Notes: generated by a model from the letters alone, not told the origin. A DNA stretch of 64,000 nt from CAVTQZ01 sp963737015 (GCA_963737015.1 CAVTQZ010000001.1:682001-746000), one strand, 5' to 3'; counted from the first letter of the stretch, positions 46,600 through 56,061 are shown. Numbers and translations: made by a program.

Positions 46600-47877
46600 A
46601 TGGACGCGCGAACTGCTCCGGCTCAACGCGGCCGGACCCCACCCGATCGACCGCGTCATCTGCGGCTGCTCGAGGGCGGCGGAAGCGCTCGCGCAGGCCT
46701 TCCGGCGGCGAGACGTCGCGAAACAGATCTCGTCTCCACCCGGACCGCCATCCTGGCCTTGACGGGGACTTTGTGCGCAGTGGGACTCGTGATGGTCCTG
46801 TCCGCTTCGGCGTACACCTCCCTCGAGTTCTACGGGTCGGTCTGGACGATTTTCGAACGCCAGGTCCTCTGGATGGGCCTCGGCGTGATCGCGCTCGTCG
46901 TCACGGCTCGGGTGCACTACGAGCGTTGGCGCCGCTTGCGGATCGTCCTGCTGATCGGAACGCTCCTGCTCTTGATGGCGGTTCTCGTCCCGGGAGTCGG
47001 TGTCTCAGCAGGAGGTTCGAGCCGCTGGATCGGGTTCGGTCAGCTGAGGCTGCAGCCGTCCGAGCTCATGAAGCTCGCCATTGCGATCTTTGCATCGGAT
47101 CTTCTCGCAAGGCGTGCCGCGCGCGTCCGAGAGGCGCGGGCGGTCGTGGTTCCGCTCCTGCTCGTCCTCGGGGTGTCGGCCATCCTCGTACTCAAACAGC
47201 CGGACATGGGCACGGCGCTCGTCTTGGCCTGCATCGTCTTCTCATTGCTCTACGCCGGCGGCGTGCCGTTGAAGCCGGTGCTCAAGGCCTTAGGGGGCGT
47301 CGCGGCGATCGGTCTCATAGTCGGGCTGGCCGAGCCCTACAGACGAGCGCGGCTGCTGTCGTTCCTGAACCCCTTCGCGCATGCCAAGGGATCGGGGTAC
47401 CAGGTGGTGCAGTCTCTCGTAGGTCTCGGCTCCGGTCACCTCTACGGGCTGGGACTCGGAGGTGGAAGAGAGAAGTGGGGACTCTTACCGAACGCGCACA
47501 CCGACTTCATCTTCTCGGTGATAGGAGAGGAAGGCGGGGTGATCGGCACACTTCTCGTTCTCGGTCTCTTCGCCGCGCTCGCGTGGTACGGAGTGCGCGC
47601 GGCAGCAAGAGCTCCTGATCGATTCAGCGGGCTGCTGGCCGTCGCCTGCACCTGTTGGATAACAGCGCAGGCCGTGATCAACATCGGTGCGGTCGTCGGC
47701 GTGCTGCCCGTCACGGGGATACCGCTGCCCTTCATCTCTTTCGGGGGGTCGTCCCTCGTCATAACCATGGTGGCCGCAGGAATACTCGCCAACGTCGCCG
47801 CGAACGAACGTGTCAGCTCTCCCGGAGCAGAATCGGCGGTACGCGCCGCTGACGCGAGGCGTTCTCCCGCTCGGTGA
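46600..47877 (+). CDS. ftsW: Septal peptidoglycan polymerase FtsW (SEDS family)
   Basis: FtsW polymerises septal glycan strands with FtsI. It is a multi-pass protein with the SEDS motifs VGVSAGGSSRWIGFGQLRLQPSELMKLA, LLSFLNPFAHAKGSGYQVVQSL and GREKWGLLPNAHTDFIFSVIGEEGG. The ending is PVTGIPLPFISFGGSS. The start is uncertain among GTG 46588, GTG 46594 and ATG 46600; a basic N-terminal tail of about 45 residues precedes the first helix. The stop overlaps murG. Confidence 0.93.
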   Translation: MDARTAPAQRGRTPPDRPRHLRLLEGGGSARAGLPAARRRETDLVSTRTAILALTGTLCAVGLVMVLSASAYTSLEFYGSVWTIFERQVLWMGLGVIALVVTARVHYERWRRLRIVLLIGTLLLLMAVLVPGVGVSAGGSSRWIGFGQLRLQPSELMKLAIAIFASDLLARRAARVREARAVVVPLLLVLGVSAILVLKQPDMGTALVLACIVFSLLYAGGVPLKPVLKALGGVAAIGLIVGLAEPYRRARLLSFLNPFAHAKGSGYQVVQSLVGLGSGHLYGLGLGGGREKWGLLPNAHTDFIFSVIGEEGGVIGTLLVLGLFAALAWYGVRAAARAPDRFSGLLAVACTCWITAQAVINIGAVVGVLPVTGIPLPFISFGGSSLVITMVAAGILANVAANERVSSPGAESAVRAADARRSPAR

Positions 47878-49037
47878 GCCCAAGGCGGTTCGCCCTCGTT
47901 GCCGGCGGGGGCACAGGTGGCCACGTGGTTCCGGCGCTGGCGGTGGCGCGCTCTATCTGCGAGAAGCACGGGCACGACGCGGTCGAGTTGGTCGGATCGC
48001 GCCGGGGGCTCGACGCTCAACTCGTTCGTGATGCGGGATTCCCGGCGACGTTGCTGCCGGGACGAGGCTTCCTGCGTGGTGGCGCAGCCCGAGGCGCGAG
48101 GTTGCGCGCTGCGGCTGCAAACGTCTCTGCGTGCGCACAACTGGCTGTGGCCCTGTTCGGCGCACTCGGCATCGTCCTCTCGAGGCGCCCCTCGGTCGTG
48201 GTGGCGATGGGGGGCTACGCCTCTGTCACGACGGCACTCGCGGCGAGGCTCCTTCGAGTGCCGGTCGTCCTCGTGAACGTAGACGCCGTGCCCGGCGCGG
48301 CGAACCGTCTCATCGCCAGGTTCGCGAGCGCCACGGCAGTGGCCTTCGAGGGGACGGCACTGGCGAATTCCGTCGTCACGGGAGCTCCGGTGCGTCCGGA
48401 GATCGTGATGGCGTCGGTACGGGATCAGGCACGGCATGACTCCGCGCGAGCCGCACTGGGGGTCCCGTCCACCAGGCGGCTGGTCGCGGTGGTGGGAGGC
48501 TCCCTCGGAGCAGGCAGCATCAACGAGGCGGTGCTTGCTCTTGCCCACCTCTGGCACAAACGCTCAGACGTTGCGATCTACCACGTCGTCGGAAGGCGGG
48601 ACTTCGGGCGGCTCGCCTCGGAGGAGGCAGCACCACAGGAGAGCGGTACCGGAACCGACCGACTGTGGTATCGCCAGGTCGCCTACGAGCAGCACATGGC
48701 CCGTTTCTACGAGGCCGCGGACGTGGTGGTTTGCCGGGCCGGGGCGAACACGATCGCGGAGCTGACGGTCGTCGGGGTCGCCTCGGTCCTCGTCCCCCTT
48801 CCGCGTTCGCCGGGCGACCACCAGAAGCAGAACGCGTCCGTCCTCGAGCGGGCCGGGGCAGCGGTGATGATCGAGGACGATTCCCTCAGCGCCGAGAACT
48901 TGGCGAGCGTCCTCGACGGGCTCTTCGCGGATGACAAGCTCACCTCGATGAGACAAGCCGCCGCCGGTCTGGGCCGGCCCGACGCCCTCGAAGCGGTGGT
49001 CCGACTGGTCGATGACAACGCCAGGTCGCGCCGATGA
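47874..49037 (+). CDS. murG: UDP-GlcNAc transferase MurG
   Basis: MurG converts lipid I to lipid II. The 387-residue GT-B enzyme begins with ALVAGGGTGGHVVPALAVA. The middle domain includes VVAMGGYASVTTALAARLL. The C-terminal donor domain shows VVGGSLGAGSINEAVLAL and VVCRAGANTIAELTVVGVASVLVPLP. GTG start overlapping ftsW; its end overlaps murC as ATGA. Confidence 0.95.
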   Translation: MSPRRFALVAGGGTGGHVVPALAVARSICEKHGHDAVELVGSRRGLDAQLVRDAGFPATLLPGRGFLRGGAARGARLRAAAANVSACAQLAVALFGALGIVLSRRPSVVVAMGGYASVTTALAARLLRVPVVLVNVDAVPGAANRLIARFASATAVAFEGTALANSVVTGAPVRPEIVMASVRDQARHDSARAALGVPSTRRLVAVVGGSLGAGSINEAVLALAHLWHKRSDVAIYHVVGRRDFGRLASEEAAPQESGTGTDRLWYRQVAYEQHMARFYEAADVVVCRAGANTIAELTVVGVASVLVPLPRSPGDHQKQNASVLERAGAAVMIEDDSLSAENLASVLDGLFADDKLTSMRQAAAGLGRPDALEAVVRLVDDNARSRR

Positions 49038-50428
49038 GCACCCGGCGCACGTCGGCGCCCCCCGTGGACCTCTCGCACAGGCGGTCGTTGCACGTCGTGG
49101 GGGTCGGTGGCGCCGGAATGAGCGCGATCGCTTCGGTACTGGCAGCCATGGGACACAAGGTCACGGGCAGCGACCTCAAGCCTTCGCTTGCAACGGAGCG
49201 TCTCGCTGCATCAGGCGTGTCTGTATCGATCGGCCACGATCCTTCTCACGTGGAAGGGGCTGAGATCGTCGCTGTGTCCACGGCGATCCCGTCCACCAAT
49301 CCCGAGGTCGAAGAGGCACGACGTCGTGGAATCACCGTCCTCAAGCGCTCCGAGGTTCTCGCGGCGGTGTGCGCATGCAGGCGGTGTGTAGCCGTTTCGG
49401 GAACCCACGGGAAGACCACGACCACATCGATGCTCTCGCTGATACTCGTGGAAGCGGGTCTGCGGCCCAGCTTTCTCATAGGCGGGGACGTGAACGAGAT
49501 CGGCACTAACGCGGTCTGGGGCTCGGGCGAATGGATGGTCGTGGAGGCGGATGAGAGCGACGGCACGTTCAACGCTCTGGACCCGGAGATAGCGGTCGTC
49601 ACGAACGTGGAGCCCGACCACCTCGACCACTACGGGGGATTCGACGAGCTCGTCGCAGCATTCGACTCGTTCTGCACGGCAAGGCCGGGCGGTGTCGTGG
49701 TGGGTTCGGATGATCCCGTCGCGTTCGAACTCGGCAAGCGCCACGGAGCGGACCTCGTCGGGAGCTCGGAGGGTTCGCGTTACCGGATCGAGAACGAGCA
49801 GAGCTCGTCCTCGGGCGTCACCTTCGATCTCTGCGAGGACGACCGGTCGCTCGGGCGATTGAGCCTCCCGGTGCTCGGGGCGAACATTTCGGTGAACGCG
49901 GCCGTTGCAGCGGTGGCGGCGCGGCGTGTGGGGGTCGGCTTTGACCCCGTTCGTCGCGCGCTCGCTCGTTTTGCAGGCGTGGCACGACGCTTCGAGTCTC
50001 GTGGAGTGACCCGCGGGGTTCGTTTCGTCGACGACTACGCGCACCTGCCGACGGAAGTGAAGGAGGTGATCCGCGCCGCGAGGACCGCAGGGTCCGGCCG
50101 CCTGGTGGTCGTCTTCCAACCCCACCGCTACAGCCGGATGGCAGCTCTCGGCGCTCAGTTCGCGGACGCCTTCGAGGGAGCCGACCTCGTCGTGATCACA
50201 GACGTCTTTCCCGCGGGGGAGTCTCCGCTGCCCGGGGTGACCGGGCGCATCGTCGCCGACGCGATACACGAGGCGCATCCCAAGACCGAAGTCGCCTATG
50301 TGCCGGGCAGGTCGCAGCTCAAAGAGACGGTGGCGCGGCTGCTACGTCCGGGTGACCTGTGCCTCACACTCGGCGCTGGAGACCTCACCACTCTGCCGGA
50401 CGAGCTCCAGGCCGAACCTTCATGGTGA
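49034..50428 (+). CDS. murC: UDP-N-acetylmuramate-L-alanine ligase MurC
   Basis: MurC adds L-Ala to UDP-MurNAc. The 464-residue ligase has the nucleotide motif HVVGVGGAGMSAIASVLAAMGHKVTGSD. It also has VAVSGTHGKTTTTSMLSLI (P-loop), VVEADESDGTFNALDP, VEPDHLDHYGG and VDDYAHLPTEVKEVI. Start ATG within the murG stop; the end overlaps murB by 7 nt. Intact. Confidence 0.95.
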   Translation: MSTRRTSAPPVDLSHRRSLHVVGVGGAGMSAIASVLAAMGHKVTGSDLKPSLATERLAASGVSVSIGHDPSHVEGAEIVAVSTAIPSTNPEVEEARRRGITVLKRSEVLAAVCACRRCVAVSGTHGKTTTTSMLSLILVEAGLRPSFLIGGDVNEIGTNAVWGSGEWMVVEADESDGTFNALDPEIAVVTNVEPDHLDHYGGFDELVAAFDSFCTARPGGVVVGSDDPVAFELGKRHGADLVGSSEGSRYRIENEQSSSSGVTFDLCEDDRSLGRLSLPVLGANISVNAAVAAVAARRVGVGFDPVRRALARFAGVARRFESRGVTRGVRFVDDYAHLPTEVKEVIRAARTAGSGRLVVVFQPHRYSRMAALGAQFADAFEGADLVVITDVFPAGESPLPGVTGRIVADAIHEAHPKTEVAYVPGRSQLKETVARLLRPGDLCLTLGAGDLTTLPDELQAEPSW

Positions 50429-51504
50429 ACGTCGATGGCCCGGGGACCGAGGTGAACGAGGCGCTCGGGGCGGCGGTGCGAGCGGTGAGGGAGCTCTTCG
50501 GCCCGAGAGCGCTCGTGGATGCGCCCCTCGGAGCCAGGACGACGTACCGGGTGGGCGGGCGTGCCGCGCTCCTCGTGCGGGTCGATTCGGGCGAGGACCT
50601 GATCGCGTTGCACGAAGCGCTCGCTGTTTCTGCGGGCCCGATACCCGTGCTGGTGCTCGGACAGGGGTCGAACCTCCTCGTTTCGGACGCGGGGTTCACG
50701 GGAGTGGTGGTGGAGCTCGGCGAAGGCTTCGACTGGGTCGAGGTCGACGAACACTCGGGTTCGGTCCGTGCCGGGGGCGCGACGAAGCTGCCGGTCCTCG
50801 CTCGCAAGACGGCAAAGGCCGGTTTCTCGGGTCTCGAATGGGCGGTCGGGGTACCGGGCTCAGTCGGGGGAGCCCTGCGAATGAACGCAGGGGGCCACGG
50901 CTCTGACACCAAGGCCGTCCTGGAGAGTTACTGCAGCTTCGATCTGGCCTCGGCTGCCATGGTCGAAGCGGCGGCGGACCGCCTGCACCTCGGCTACCGG
51001 CGATCGGCGCTCGGCGCCGGCGAGGTCGCGCTCTGGGCGCAGTTCGCGCTCGCCCGGTGCGAAGAACAGGCCGCCGAAACGCAGATCGCCGAGGTGGTCC
51101 GATGGAGACGGGAGCACCAGCCGGGGGGCTCCAATGCCGGGTCGATCTTTACGAACCCAGCCGGCGACTCGGCAGGGCGCCTGGTCGAGGCGGCCGGCCT
51201 GAAAGGTCTCAGGCTGGGCACGGCGGTGGTCTCCGACAAGCACGCGAACTTCATCCAGGCCGACGAGGGGGGCTCTGCCGACGACGTGAGGCGCCTGATC
51301 GACCGGGTCCGAGACATCGTCGCGCAGACCACCGACGTGACGCTGACGACGGAGGTGTGCCTGGTCGGGTTCGCAGACACGCCGCCTTCCACCATATTGG
51401 TGGGCCCCAACCCTCAACCTAAACCTCGAGTAGAGGTCGAGCATACCCCTCGACCTCACCGTCTGGCGGAGCCAGATCCCGGGCGCCCGGAGCGGGACCC
51501 GTGA
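50422..51504 (+). CDS. murB: UDP-N-acetylenolpyruvoylglucosamine reductase MurB
   Basis: MurB is a flavoenzyme that makes UDP-MurNAc. FAD-binding motifs include TYRVGGRAALLV, VLGQGSNLLVSDAGF and LEWAVGVPGSVGGALRMNAG. The catalytic Ser region lies in SNAGSIFTNPAG, and VSDKHANFIQ follows. A 40-residue Pro/Arg-rich tail beyond VCLVGF is unusual. ATG 50422 overlaps murC; the stop overlaps ftsQ by 4 bp. Confidence 0.94.
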   Translation: MVNVDGPGTEVNEALGAAVRAVRELFGPRALVDAPLGARTTYRVGGRAALLVRVDSGEDLIALHEALAVSAGPIPVLVLGQGSNLLVSDAGFTGVVVELGEGFDWVEVDEHSGSVRAGGATKLPVLARKTAKAGFSGLEWAVGVPGSVGGALRMNAGGHGSDTKAVLESYCSFDLASAAMVEAAADRLHLGYRRSALGAGEVALWAQFALARCEEQAAETQIAEVVRWRREHQPGGSNAGSIFTNPAGDSAGRLVEAAGLKGLRLGTAVVSDKHANFIQADEGGSADDVRRLIDRVRDIVAQTTDVTLTTEVCLVGFADTPPSTILVGPNPQPKPRVEVEHTPRPHRLAEPDPGRPERDP

Positions 51505-52295
51505 ACAGCGGCGTCCTGACCAGGGCTCTGCACCCCGGAATGGACCCCCGCATACGGGAACGACGGGTGGCCGTAACGAGACAACTGGGCAGACGACGCC
51601 TTCGCGTCCTCGTGGTGGCGGGGGCATTGTGCGCAGCAGCGGCGATCGCCCTCGTGGTCCTCCACAGCGGACTCTTCTCCGCGCAGCACATCGAGGTGCA
51701 AGGGTCGGTCCATACGGGCTCTGCGACGGTCATCGGCGTGGCCGGCCTCTCGCAGCACCCACCTCTCATCGACCTGAGCCCCTCTGAGATCTCGGCCCGC
51801 CTCGAGCGTCTCCCGTGGATCCAGAGCGCCACCGTCGACGTCCGGTGGCCGGACTCGGTCGTCGTGAAGATCGCCGAGCGCAAACCGGTCGCCACGATCG
51901 CCACAGGGTCCAAAGTCGCCTTGATCGACGGATCGGGGCGGGTCCTCGCCTACGTCGGCCAGCCACCGCCTTCCACTGTCTCCCTCCAAGTGGCCGGGTC
52001 GACACGACCACCGGGAGCGCCGGGCGCGTCGGTGCCGTCGTCCGACGCTGCGGCGCTGACGGTTGCCAGCTCCGTCCCCCCGTTGCTCGAGGGACGGGTG
52101 CGCGCGGTGAGGACGGGTGCGCGAGGGTCGGTCAGCTTGGATCTCGGCGACGGGATCAGCGCCTCGCTCGGGACGCTGTCGCAGCTGCCCGAGAAGTTCG
52201 AAGCTCTCGCGAGCTTGCTCACGGGAGCGCAGATCAAGGCACCGGCGCTCATCGATCTCACCGTTCCCGACGAGCCCGTGGTGACGCCGGGCTGA
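51501..52295 (+). CDS. ftsQ: Cell division protein FtsQ
   Basis: FtsQ scaffolds FtsL and septal synthases. One transmembrane helix (VLVVAGALCAAAAIALVVLHSG) is followed by a POTRA domain (SAQHIEVQGSVHTGSATVIGVAGLSQHPPLIDL) and the FtsQ domain (LPWIQSATVDVRWPDSVVVKIAERKPVA). It is 264 residues, starting at a GTG inside the murB stop. It is the last gene of the tightly overlapping run; a 215-bp gap with its own promoter follows. Confidence 0.9.
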   Translation: MNSGVLTRALHPGMDPRIRERRVAVTRQLGRRRLRVLVVAGALCAAAAIALVVLHSGLFSAQHIEVQGSVHTGSATVIGVAGLSQHPPLIDLSPSEISARLERLPWIQSATVDVRWPDSVVVKIAERKPVATIATGSKVALIDGSGRVLAYVGQPPPSTVSLQVAGSTRPPGAPGASVPSSDAAALTVASSVPPLLEGRVRAVRTGARGSVSLDLGDGISASLGTLSQLPEKFEALASLLTGAQIKAPALIDLTVPDEPVVTPG

Positions 52296-52339
52296 GGGCC
52301 GCTAGCACGTTGTCCTGCGGTTCGGGCGACTAACCCTGC

Positions 52340-52369
52340 TTGACCGCTTGACGGAGGCAGCCGTATCGT
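52340..52369 (+). promoter_or_regulatory. Candidate ftsZ promoter in the ftsQ-ftsZ gap
   Basis: TTGACC (52340-52345) and TATCGT (52364-52369) are spaced by 18 bp in the 215-bp gap before ftsZ. An independent ftsZ promoter between ftsQ and ftsZ is common in actinobacteria. The match is moderate; nothing else stands out in the gap. Confidence 0.45.
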
Positions 52370-52510
52370 GATTCAGCCCTTTCCGGTGTGACGTTTTGGT
52401 TAACGGTGAGGTCACTGGTCGGTGCGACTCGTCGGAGCCCACGCACCTTCGGGGCAGACGGCGGGGTTCCCAACAGGGCCCGCGCCTTTTCGGGTGAGTC
52501 AGGAGAGTCG

Positions 52511-53641
52511 ATGACCGGTCCATCGCAGAACAGCTACTTCGCCGTGATCAAGGTCGTGGGCGTCGGCGGCGGCGGAGTGAACGCGGTGAACCGCATGATC
52601 GAAGCCGGCCTGAAGGGGGTCGAGTTCATCGCGATGAACACCGACTCGCAGGCTCTGTTGATGAGCGACGCGGATCTGAAGCTCGACATAGGGCGCGAGC
52701 TCACCCGTGGTCTCGGCGCGGGCAGCGACCCCGAGGTGGGACGCCAGGCGGCAGAGGAGCACCGCTCTGAGATCGAAGAGGCCCTCAAGGGCGCCGACAT
52801 GGTGTTCATCACCGCCGGCAAGGGCGGCGGTACGGGCACCGGTGGCGCTCCCGTCGTGGCGGAGATCGCTCGTTCGGTCGGAGCGCTCACGATCGGGGTC
52901 GTCACACGCCCGTTCTCCTTCGAGGGCAGGACCCGCTCCGTGCAGGCGGAGGCGGGCATCCAGAACCTGAAGGACCGGGTGGACGCCATCATCATCATCC
53001 CCAACGACCGCCTTCTCACCGTCTCGACCGACAAGACATCGATGGTCAACGCCTTCAAGATGGCCGACGAAGTGCTGCTGCAAGGGGTGAAAGGGATCAC
53101 CGATCTCATCACGGTCCCCGGCCAGATAAATACAGACTTCGCGGACGTGAGAATGGTGCTTTCGGGGGCCGGCACCGCAATCATGGGAATCGGCTCCGCC
53201 TCGGAAGAGGGACGGGCCGTGAACGCAGCGCGTGGCGCCATCACGAGCCCCTTGCTCGAGTCGTCCATAGAGGGGGCGCGCGGGATCCTGGTGAACATTG
53301 CAGGAAGCCCGGATCTCGGACTGTTCGAGGTGAACGAGGCGATGGAGATCATCCACGGTGTCGCCCATCCGGACGCGAACATCATCTTCGGCAACGTGAT
53401 CGACGACGCCATGGGTGAAAGCGTGCGGGTCACGGTTATCGCTGCCGGTTTCGAGCGCTGGGAGGAAGCCCGAGTAGGTGAGCCGAGGCCCGAGGACAGG
53501 AGCCAGGTGCTCGGCCTCGCACAGACCCACATTGCCGCACCGGCCGCCGAAGCCGTGCACGAGGACATCTTCGCCACACCCGTCGAGGACGACCTGGACC
53601 TGGGTGACGACGAGTTCGACGTCCCCTCGTTCCTGCGCTGA
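52511..53641 (+). CDS. ftsZ: Cell division GTPase FtsZ
   Basis: FtsZ forms the Z-ring. The 376-residue protein has VVGVGGGGVNAVNRMIEAGL, the tubulin signature AGKGGGTGTGGAP, TRPFSFEGRTR and the T7-loop region VPGQINTDFADVRMVLS. After a short acidic linker comes the C-terminal partner-binding peptide DEFDVPSFLR, used by SepF and others. ATG 52511 is preceded by AGGAGAG. Intact. Confidence 0.97.
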   Translation: MTGPSQNSYFAVIKVVGVGGGGVNAVNRMIEAGLKGVEFIAMNTDSQALLMSDADLKLDIGRELTRGLGAGSDPEVGRQAAEEHRSEIEEALKGADMVFITAGKGGGTGTGGAPVVAEIARSVGALTIGVVTRPFSFEGRTRSVQAEAGIQNLKDRVDAIIIIPNDRLLTVSTDKTSMVNAFKMADEVLLQGVKGITDLITVPGQINTDFADVRMVLSGAGTAIMGIGSASEEGRAVNAARGAITSPLLESSIEGARGILVNIAGSPDLGLFEVNEAMEIIHGVAHPDANIIFGNVIDDAMGESVRVTVIAAGFERWEEARVGEPRPEDRSQVLGLAQTHIAAPAAEAVHEDIFATPVEDDLDLGDDEFDVPSFLR

Positions 53642-54380
53642 TCCGTCCCCGGCTCGGCGCCTAGGGCCGAGCGGGGTCCTCGCCCTTTGGACCGGCCGTG
53701 GCGAAGGGGACCAGAGGCTCGTAGGGCTCGGCGCCGTCGCGCCCGTCGCCGTCCCGGCATCTTTCGTGCTCAAGCGGATGCGGCAGGTCCACGGAGCGAA
53801 GGTCCTGCTCGCGGGGTCAGAGGTCGGTACAGACCTCCCGCCCGGCGCAGGCTACGAACCTTGGCGGCCCACACCCGACGGCGGCCCACCGGAGGCGGAC
53901 GCCCTGCTCGCGACGTCGGCGGGGTTCTGCCTAACGGTCCTGAGCGCAGACTGCGTCACGGTGGCGCTCGGGTCGGCGGAGGGGACCTACGGCGCCGTTC
54001 ACGTCGGCTGGAGGAGCCTCTTCTCAGGAGTCGTCGAGTCGGCGCTCGCCGCGATGAGATCCCTCGGGTCTCGAACGCTGTACGCGGGCCTCGGCCCTTG
54101 CATTCATCCCTGTTGTTACGAGTTCGACGGACCCGAGCTCCGAGAGCTCGAGACCCGCTACGGTCCCGGGGTCCGCTCGCTCACGCGCGAGGGCCGGCCG
54201 GCTCTGGATCTGCCCCGGGCGGTGAAAGAGGTGCTTCGAAGACAAGAGGTACGGGTCGCGCTCGATACTGAAACGTGCACGGGTTGCGCAGCCGAGAGCT
54301 ACTTCTCCCACCGCTCCAGGGGAGAGGCAGAACGACAAGCTCTGTTCGTTTGGCACGAGTCCATCTCCGATGACCGCTGA
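53604..54380 (+). CDS. pgeF: Purine nucleoside phosphorylase/laccase-domain protein (PgeF, YfiH family)
   Basis: YfiH-type multicopper-oxidase-like proteins bind metal and have been shown to act on purine nucleosides. Ligand motifs are present: RMRQVHGAKV, VLSADCVTVALG, AVHVGWRSLFSGV and GLGPCIHPCCYEF. The start is unsettled. Conserved sequence begins near GVLALWTGRG, and the nearest upstream in-frame start is GTG 53604 inside the ftsZ 3' end, giving a 38-bp overlap; the next GTG (about 53766) would remove conserved sequence. It lies between ftsZ and yggS, a usual place. Confidence 0.85.
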   Translation: MTTSSTSPRSCADPSPARRLGPSGVLALWTGRGEGDQRLVGLGAVAPVAVPASFVLKRMRQVHGAKVLLAGSEVGTDLPPGAGYEPWRPTPDGGPPEADALLATSAGFCLTVLSADCVTVALGSAEGTYGAVHVGWRSLFSGVVESALAAMRSLGSRTLYAGLGPCIHPCCYEFDGPELRELETRYGPGVRSLTREGRPALDLPRAVKEVLRRQEVRVALDTETCTGCAAESYFSHRSRGEAERQALFVWHESISDDR

Positions 54381-54386
54381 ACGCTC

Positions 54387-55112
54387 GTGAACGAGAACGA
54401 CAAGCCGCTGAGCGCGAACGCGGTGCCGTCATCAGAAGAATTGAGACGACGGCTCGAGGACGTATCGACGAGGATCTCGGCCGCCGGCAGGGAGCCGGGA
54501 GAGATAGAGGTGGTAGCGGTCACGAAGGGTTTCGGTCCCGAGCATGTCGTATGCGCGACCTCGGCGGGGTTGTGCGACATCGGAGAGAACTACGCGCAGG
54601 AACTCCTCGCGAAATCCGACGCGTTGCGTCGCGACCCGCACGGGTTCGGCACAGGCGAAGCGTCTGCCGTCCGCTGGCACTACCTCGGCAGGATCCAACG
54701 CCGCAAGGTGAAGGACCTCGCCAAAGTCGTGTCGCTCTGGCAGAGCGTGAGCCGTCCGGAGGAGGCAGAGTCGATATCGAAACACGCGCCAGGCGCGAGC
54801 GTGTTCGTGGAAGTGGAAGCCACCGGCCTGCCCGGCCGAAATGGGTGTCCCATCGAGAGCGCAGAGCCGCTGGCACAGCGCGTGAGGGATCTCGGTCTCG
54901 ACCTCCGGGGGCTCATGACCGTCGGCCCTCCCGGAGCCGGTGACCGGTCGAGGGAGGTTTTCGGGAGCGTCGCCCGCCTCGGAGAGACACTGGGCCTGGC
55001 CGAGCTGTCCATGGGGATGTCAGACGACCTCGAGGCCGCATTGGGAGAGGGCGCCACCATGGTTCGCGTGGGGCGCGCACTGTTCGGTGAACGTGACACG
55101 ATCTGCCGCTGA
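54387..55112 (+). CDS. PLP homeostasis protein YggS/YlmE
   Basis: A fold-type III PLP-binding protein without known catalytic activity that keeps PLP and amino-acid pools balanced. The PLP Lys is in VVAVTKGFGPEHV; other motifs are IGENYAQELLAK, WHYLGRIQRRKVK and the phosphate-binding LSMGMSDDLEAAL...TMVRVGRALFG. It is 241 residues with a GTG start, 6 nt after pgeF. The ftsZ-pgeF-yggS-sepF-yggT-divIVA order is typical. Confidence 0.92.
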   Translation: MNENDKPLSANAVPSSEELRRRLEDVSTRISAAGREPGEIEVVAVTKGFGPEHVVCATSAGLCDIGENYAQELLAKSDALRRDPHGFGTGEASAVRWHYLGRIQRRKVKDLAKVVSLWQSVSRPEEAESISKHAPGASVFVEVEATGLPGRNGCPIESAEPLAQRVRDLGLDLRGLMTVGPPGAGDRSREVFGSVARLGETLGLAELSMGMSDDLEAALGEGATMVRVGRALFGERDTICR

Positions 55113-55176
55113 GGAGCGGCGACCGGGCCGAGCCTCTCCAGATCCGAGGCAGTACGCTGCGCACGAGGAGGAAGAG

Positions 55177-55711
55177 ATGCCGCCTGGTTTCTTCAAGCGA
55201 GCGATGGTCTACCTCGGTCTTGTCGACGACGAGTACGACGACTACGAGGACTATGAACCGCGCGTGGCCGGGGGACCGCGTGGGCTCCACAAGACGCTCG
55301 AACCCGAGACGCACGAAGAGCCCGAGATGCCGGTCACGGCGAGCACGATTCGTCCGCTGCCTCGAGAGGAATCGAGTCTGCAGGCCCCAACGATCACCCC
55401 ACGCGCTCGTCGTGCGTCCCGCGCCCGTGGACGCCAGTGCGCGCGTACACGTCGTGGCCCCTATGCAGTTCGGCGACGCACGACAGATCGCCGACCGCCT
55501 CATGTCGAACCAACCGGTGATCGTCAATCTTCAGGTCGCCAATCGTGAGCTGATGCGGAGGATGATCGACTTCTGCAGCGGAGTCGCGTACGCGTTGAGC
55601 GGCAAGATGGAGCGCGTCGCGGACAAGGTGTTCCTGGTGACGCCCTCGAACGTACAGGTGTCGGCCGAAGAGCGTCAGCGTCTCCAGGAGAACGGCCTGT
55701 TGCGCCCGTAA
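55177..55711 (+). CDS. sepF: Cell division protein SepF, frameshifted in this sequence
   Basis: SepF anchors FtsZ to the membrane. The N-terminal membrane helix MPPGFFKRAMVYLGLVDDEYDDYEDYE and a linker are in one frame. The SepF core (VVAPMQFGDARQIADRLMSNQPVIVNL and DFCSGVAYALSGKMERVADKVFLVTP) is in the next. Adding one CG to CACGCGCTCG (about 55401-55410) joins them as TPRALVVRPAPVDASARVHVVAP. The ATG has GAGGAGGA upstream. A real loss is unlikely because actinobacteria lack FtsA and depend on SepF. Confidence 0.92.
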
Positions 55712-55755
55712 GGGTCGCGACGGACAGCTGACGGGGCCGACCCGGACTTCGGACG

Positions 55756-56061
55756 ATGTCGACAATGTCGAACTTTGCAGTCCTTTTCGCCTCGAGCCTG
55801 GGGAGCATCCTTTACGGGCTCGCCCAGGTGTACGTCGTGATCCTGATCGCCAGGGCGTTGGTCAGCTGGTTCCCGGTTCATCCCGGAACCCCCTTCTTCG
55901 GCGTCGTTCGGGCCCTCGACGCAGTGACCGAGCCTGTGCTCAGACCGATCAGGAGGATGCTGCCCCCCGTGCGTGCGGGCGGCATGGCCATCGACCTGTC
56001 CATCATCGTGGCCGTGATCGGCCTCCAGATCGTCGCGGCGGTGGTCCTCAGCCGGGTCTGA
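55756..56061 (+). CDS. YggT family membrane protein
   Basis: A 101-residue protein with two transmembrane regions around ILYGLAQVYVVILIARALVSWFP and IDLSIIVAVIGLQIVAAVVLS. The YggT motif DAVTEPVLRPIRRMLPP lies between them. Its exact role is unknown, but it is regularly found between sepF and divIVA. ATG 55756 or 55765 may start it. Confidence 0.9.
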   Translation: MSTMSNFAVLFASSLGSILYGLAQVYVVILIARALVSWFPVHPGTPFFGVVRALDAVTEPVLRPIRRMLPPVRAGGMAIDLSIIVAVIGLQIVAAVVLSRV

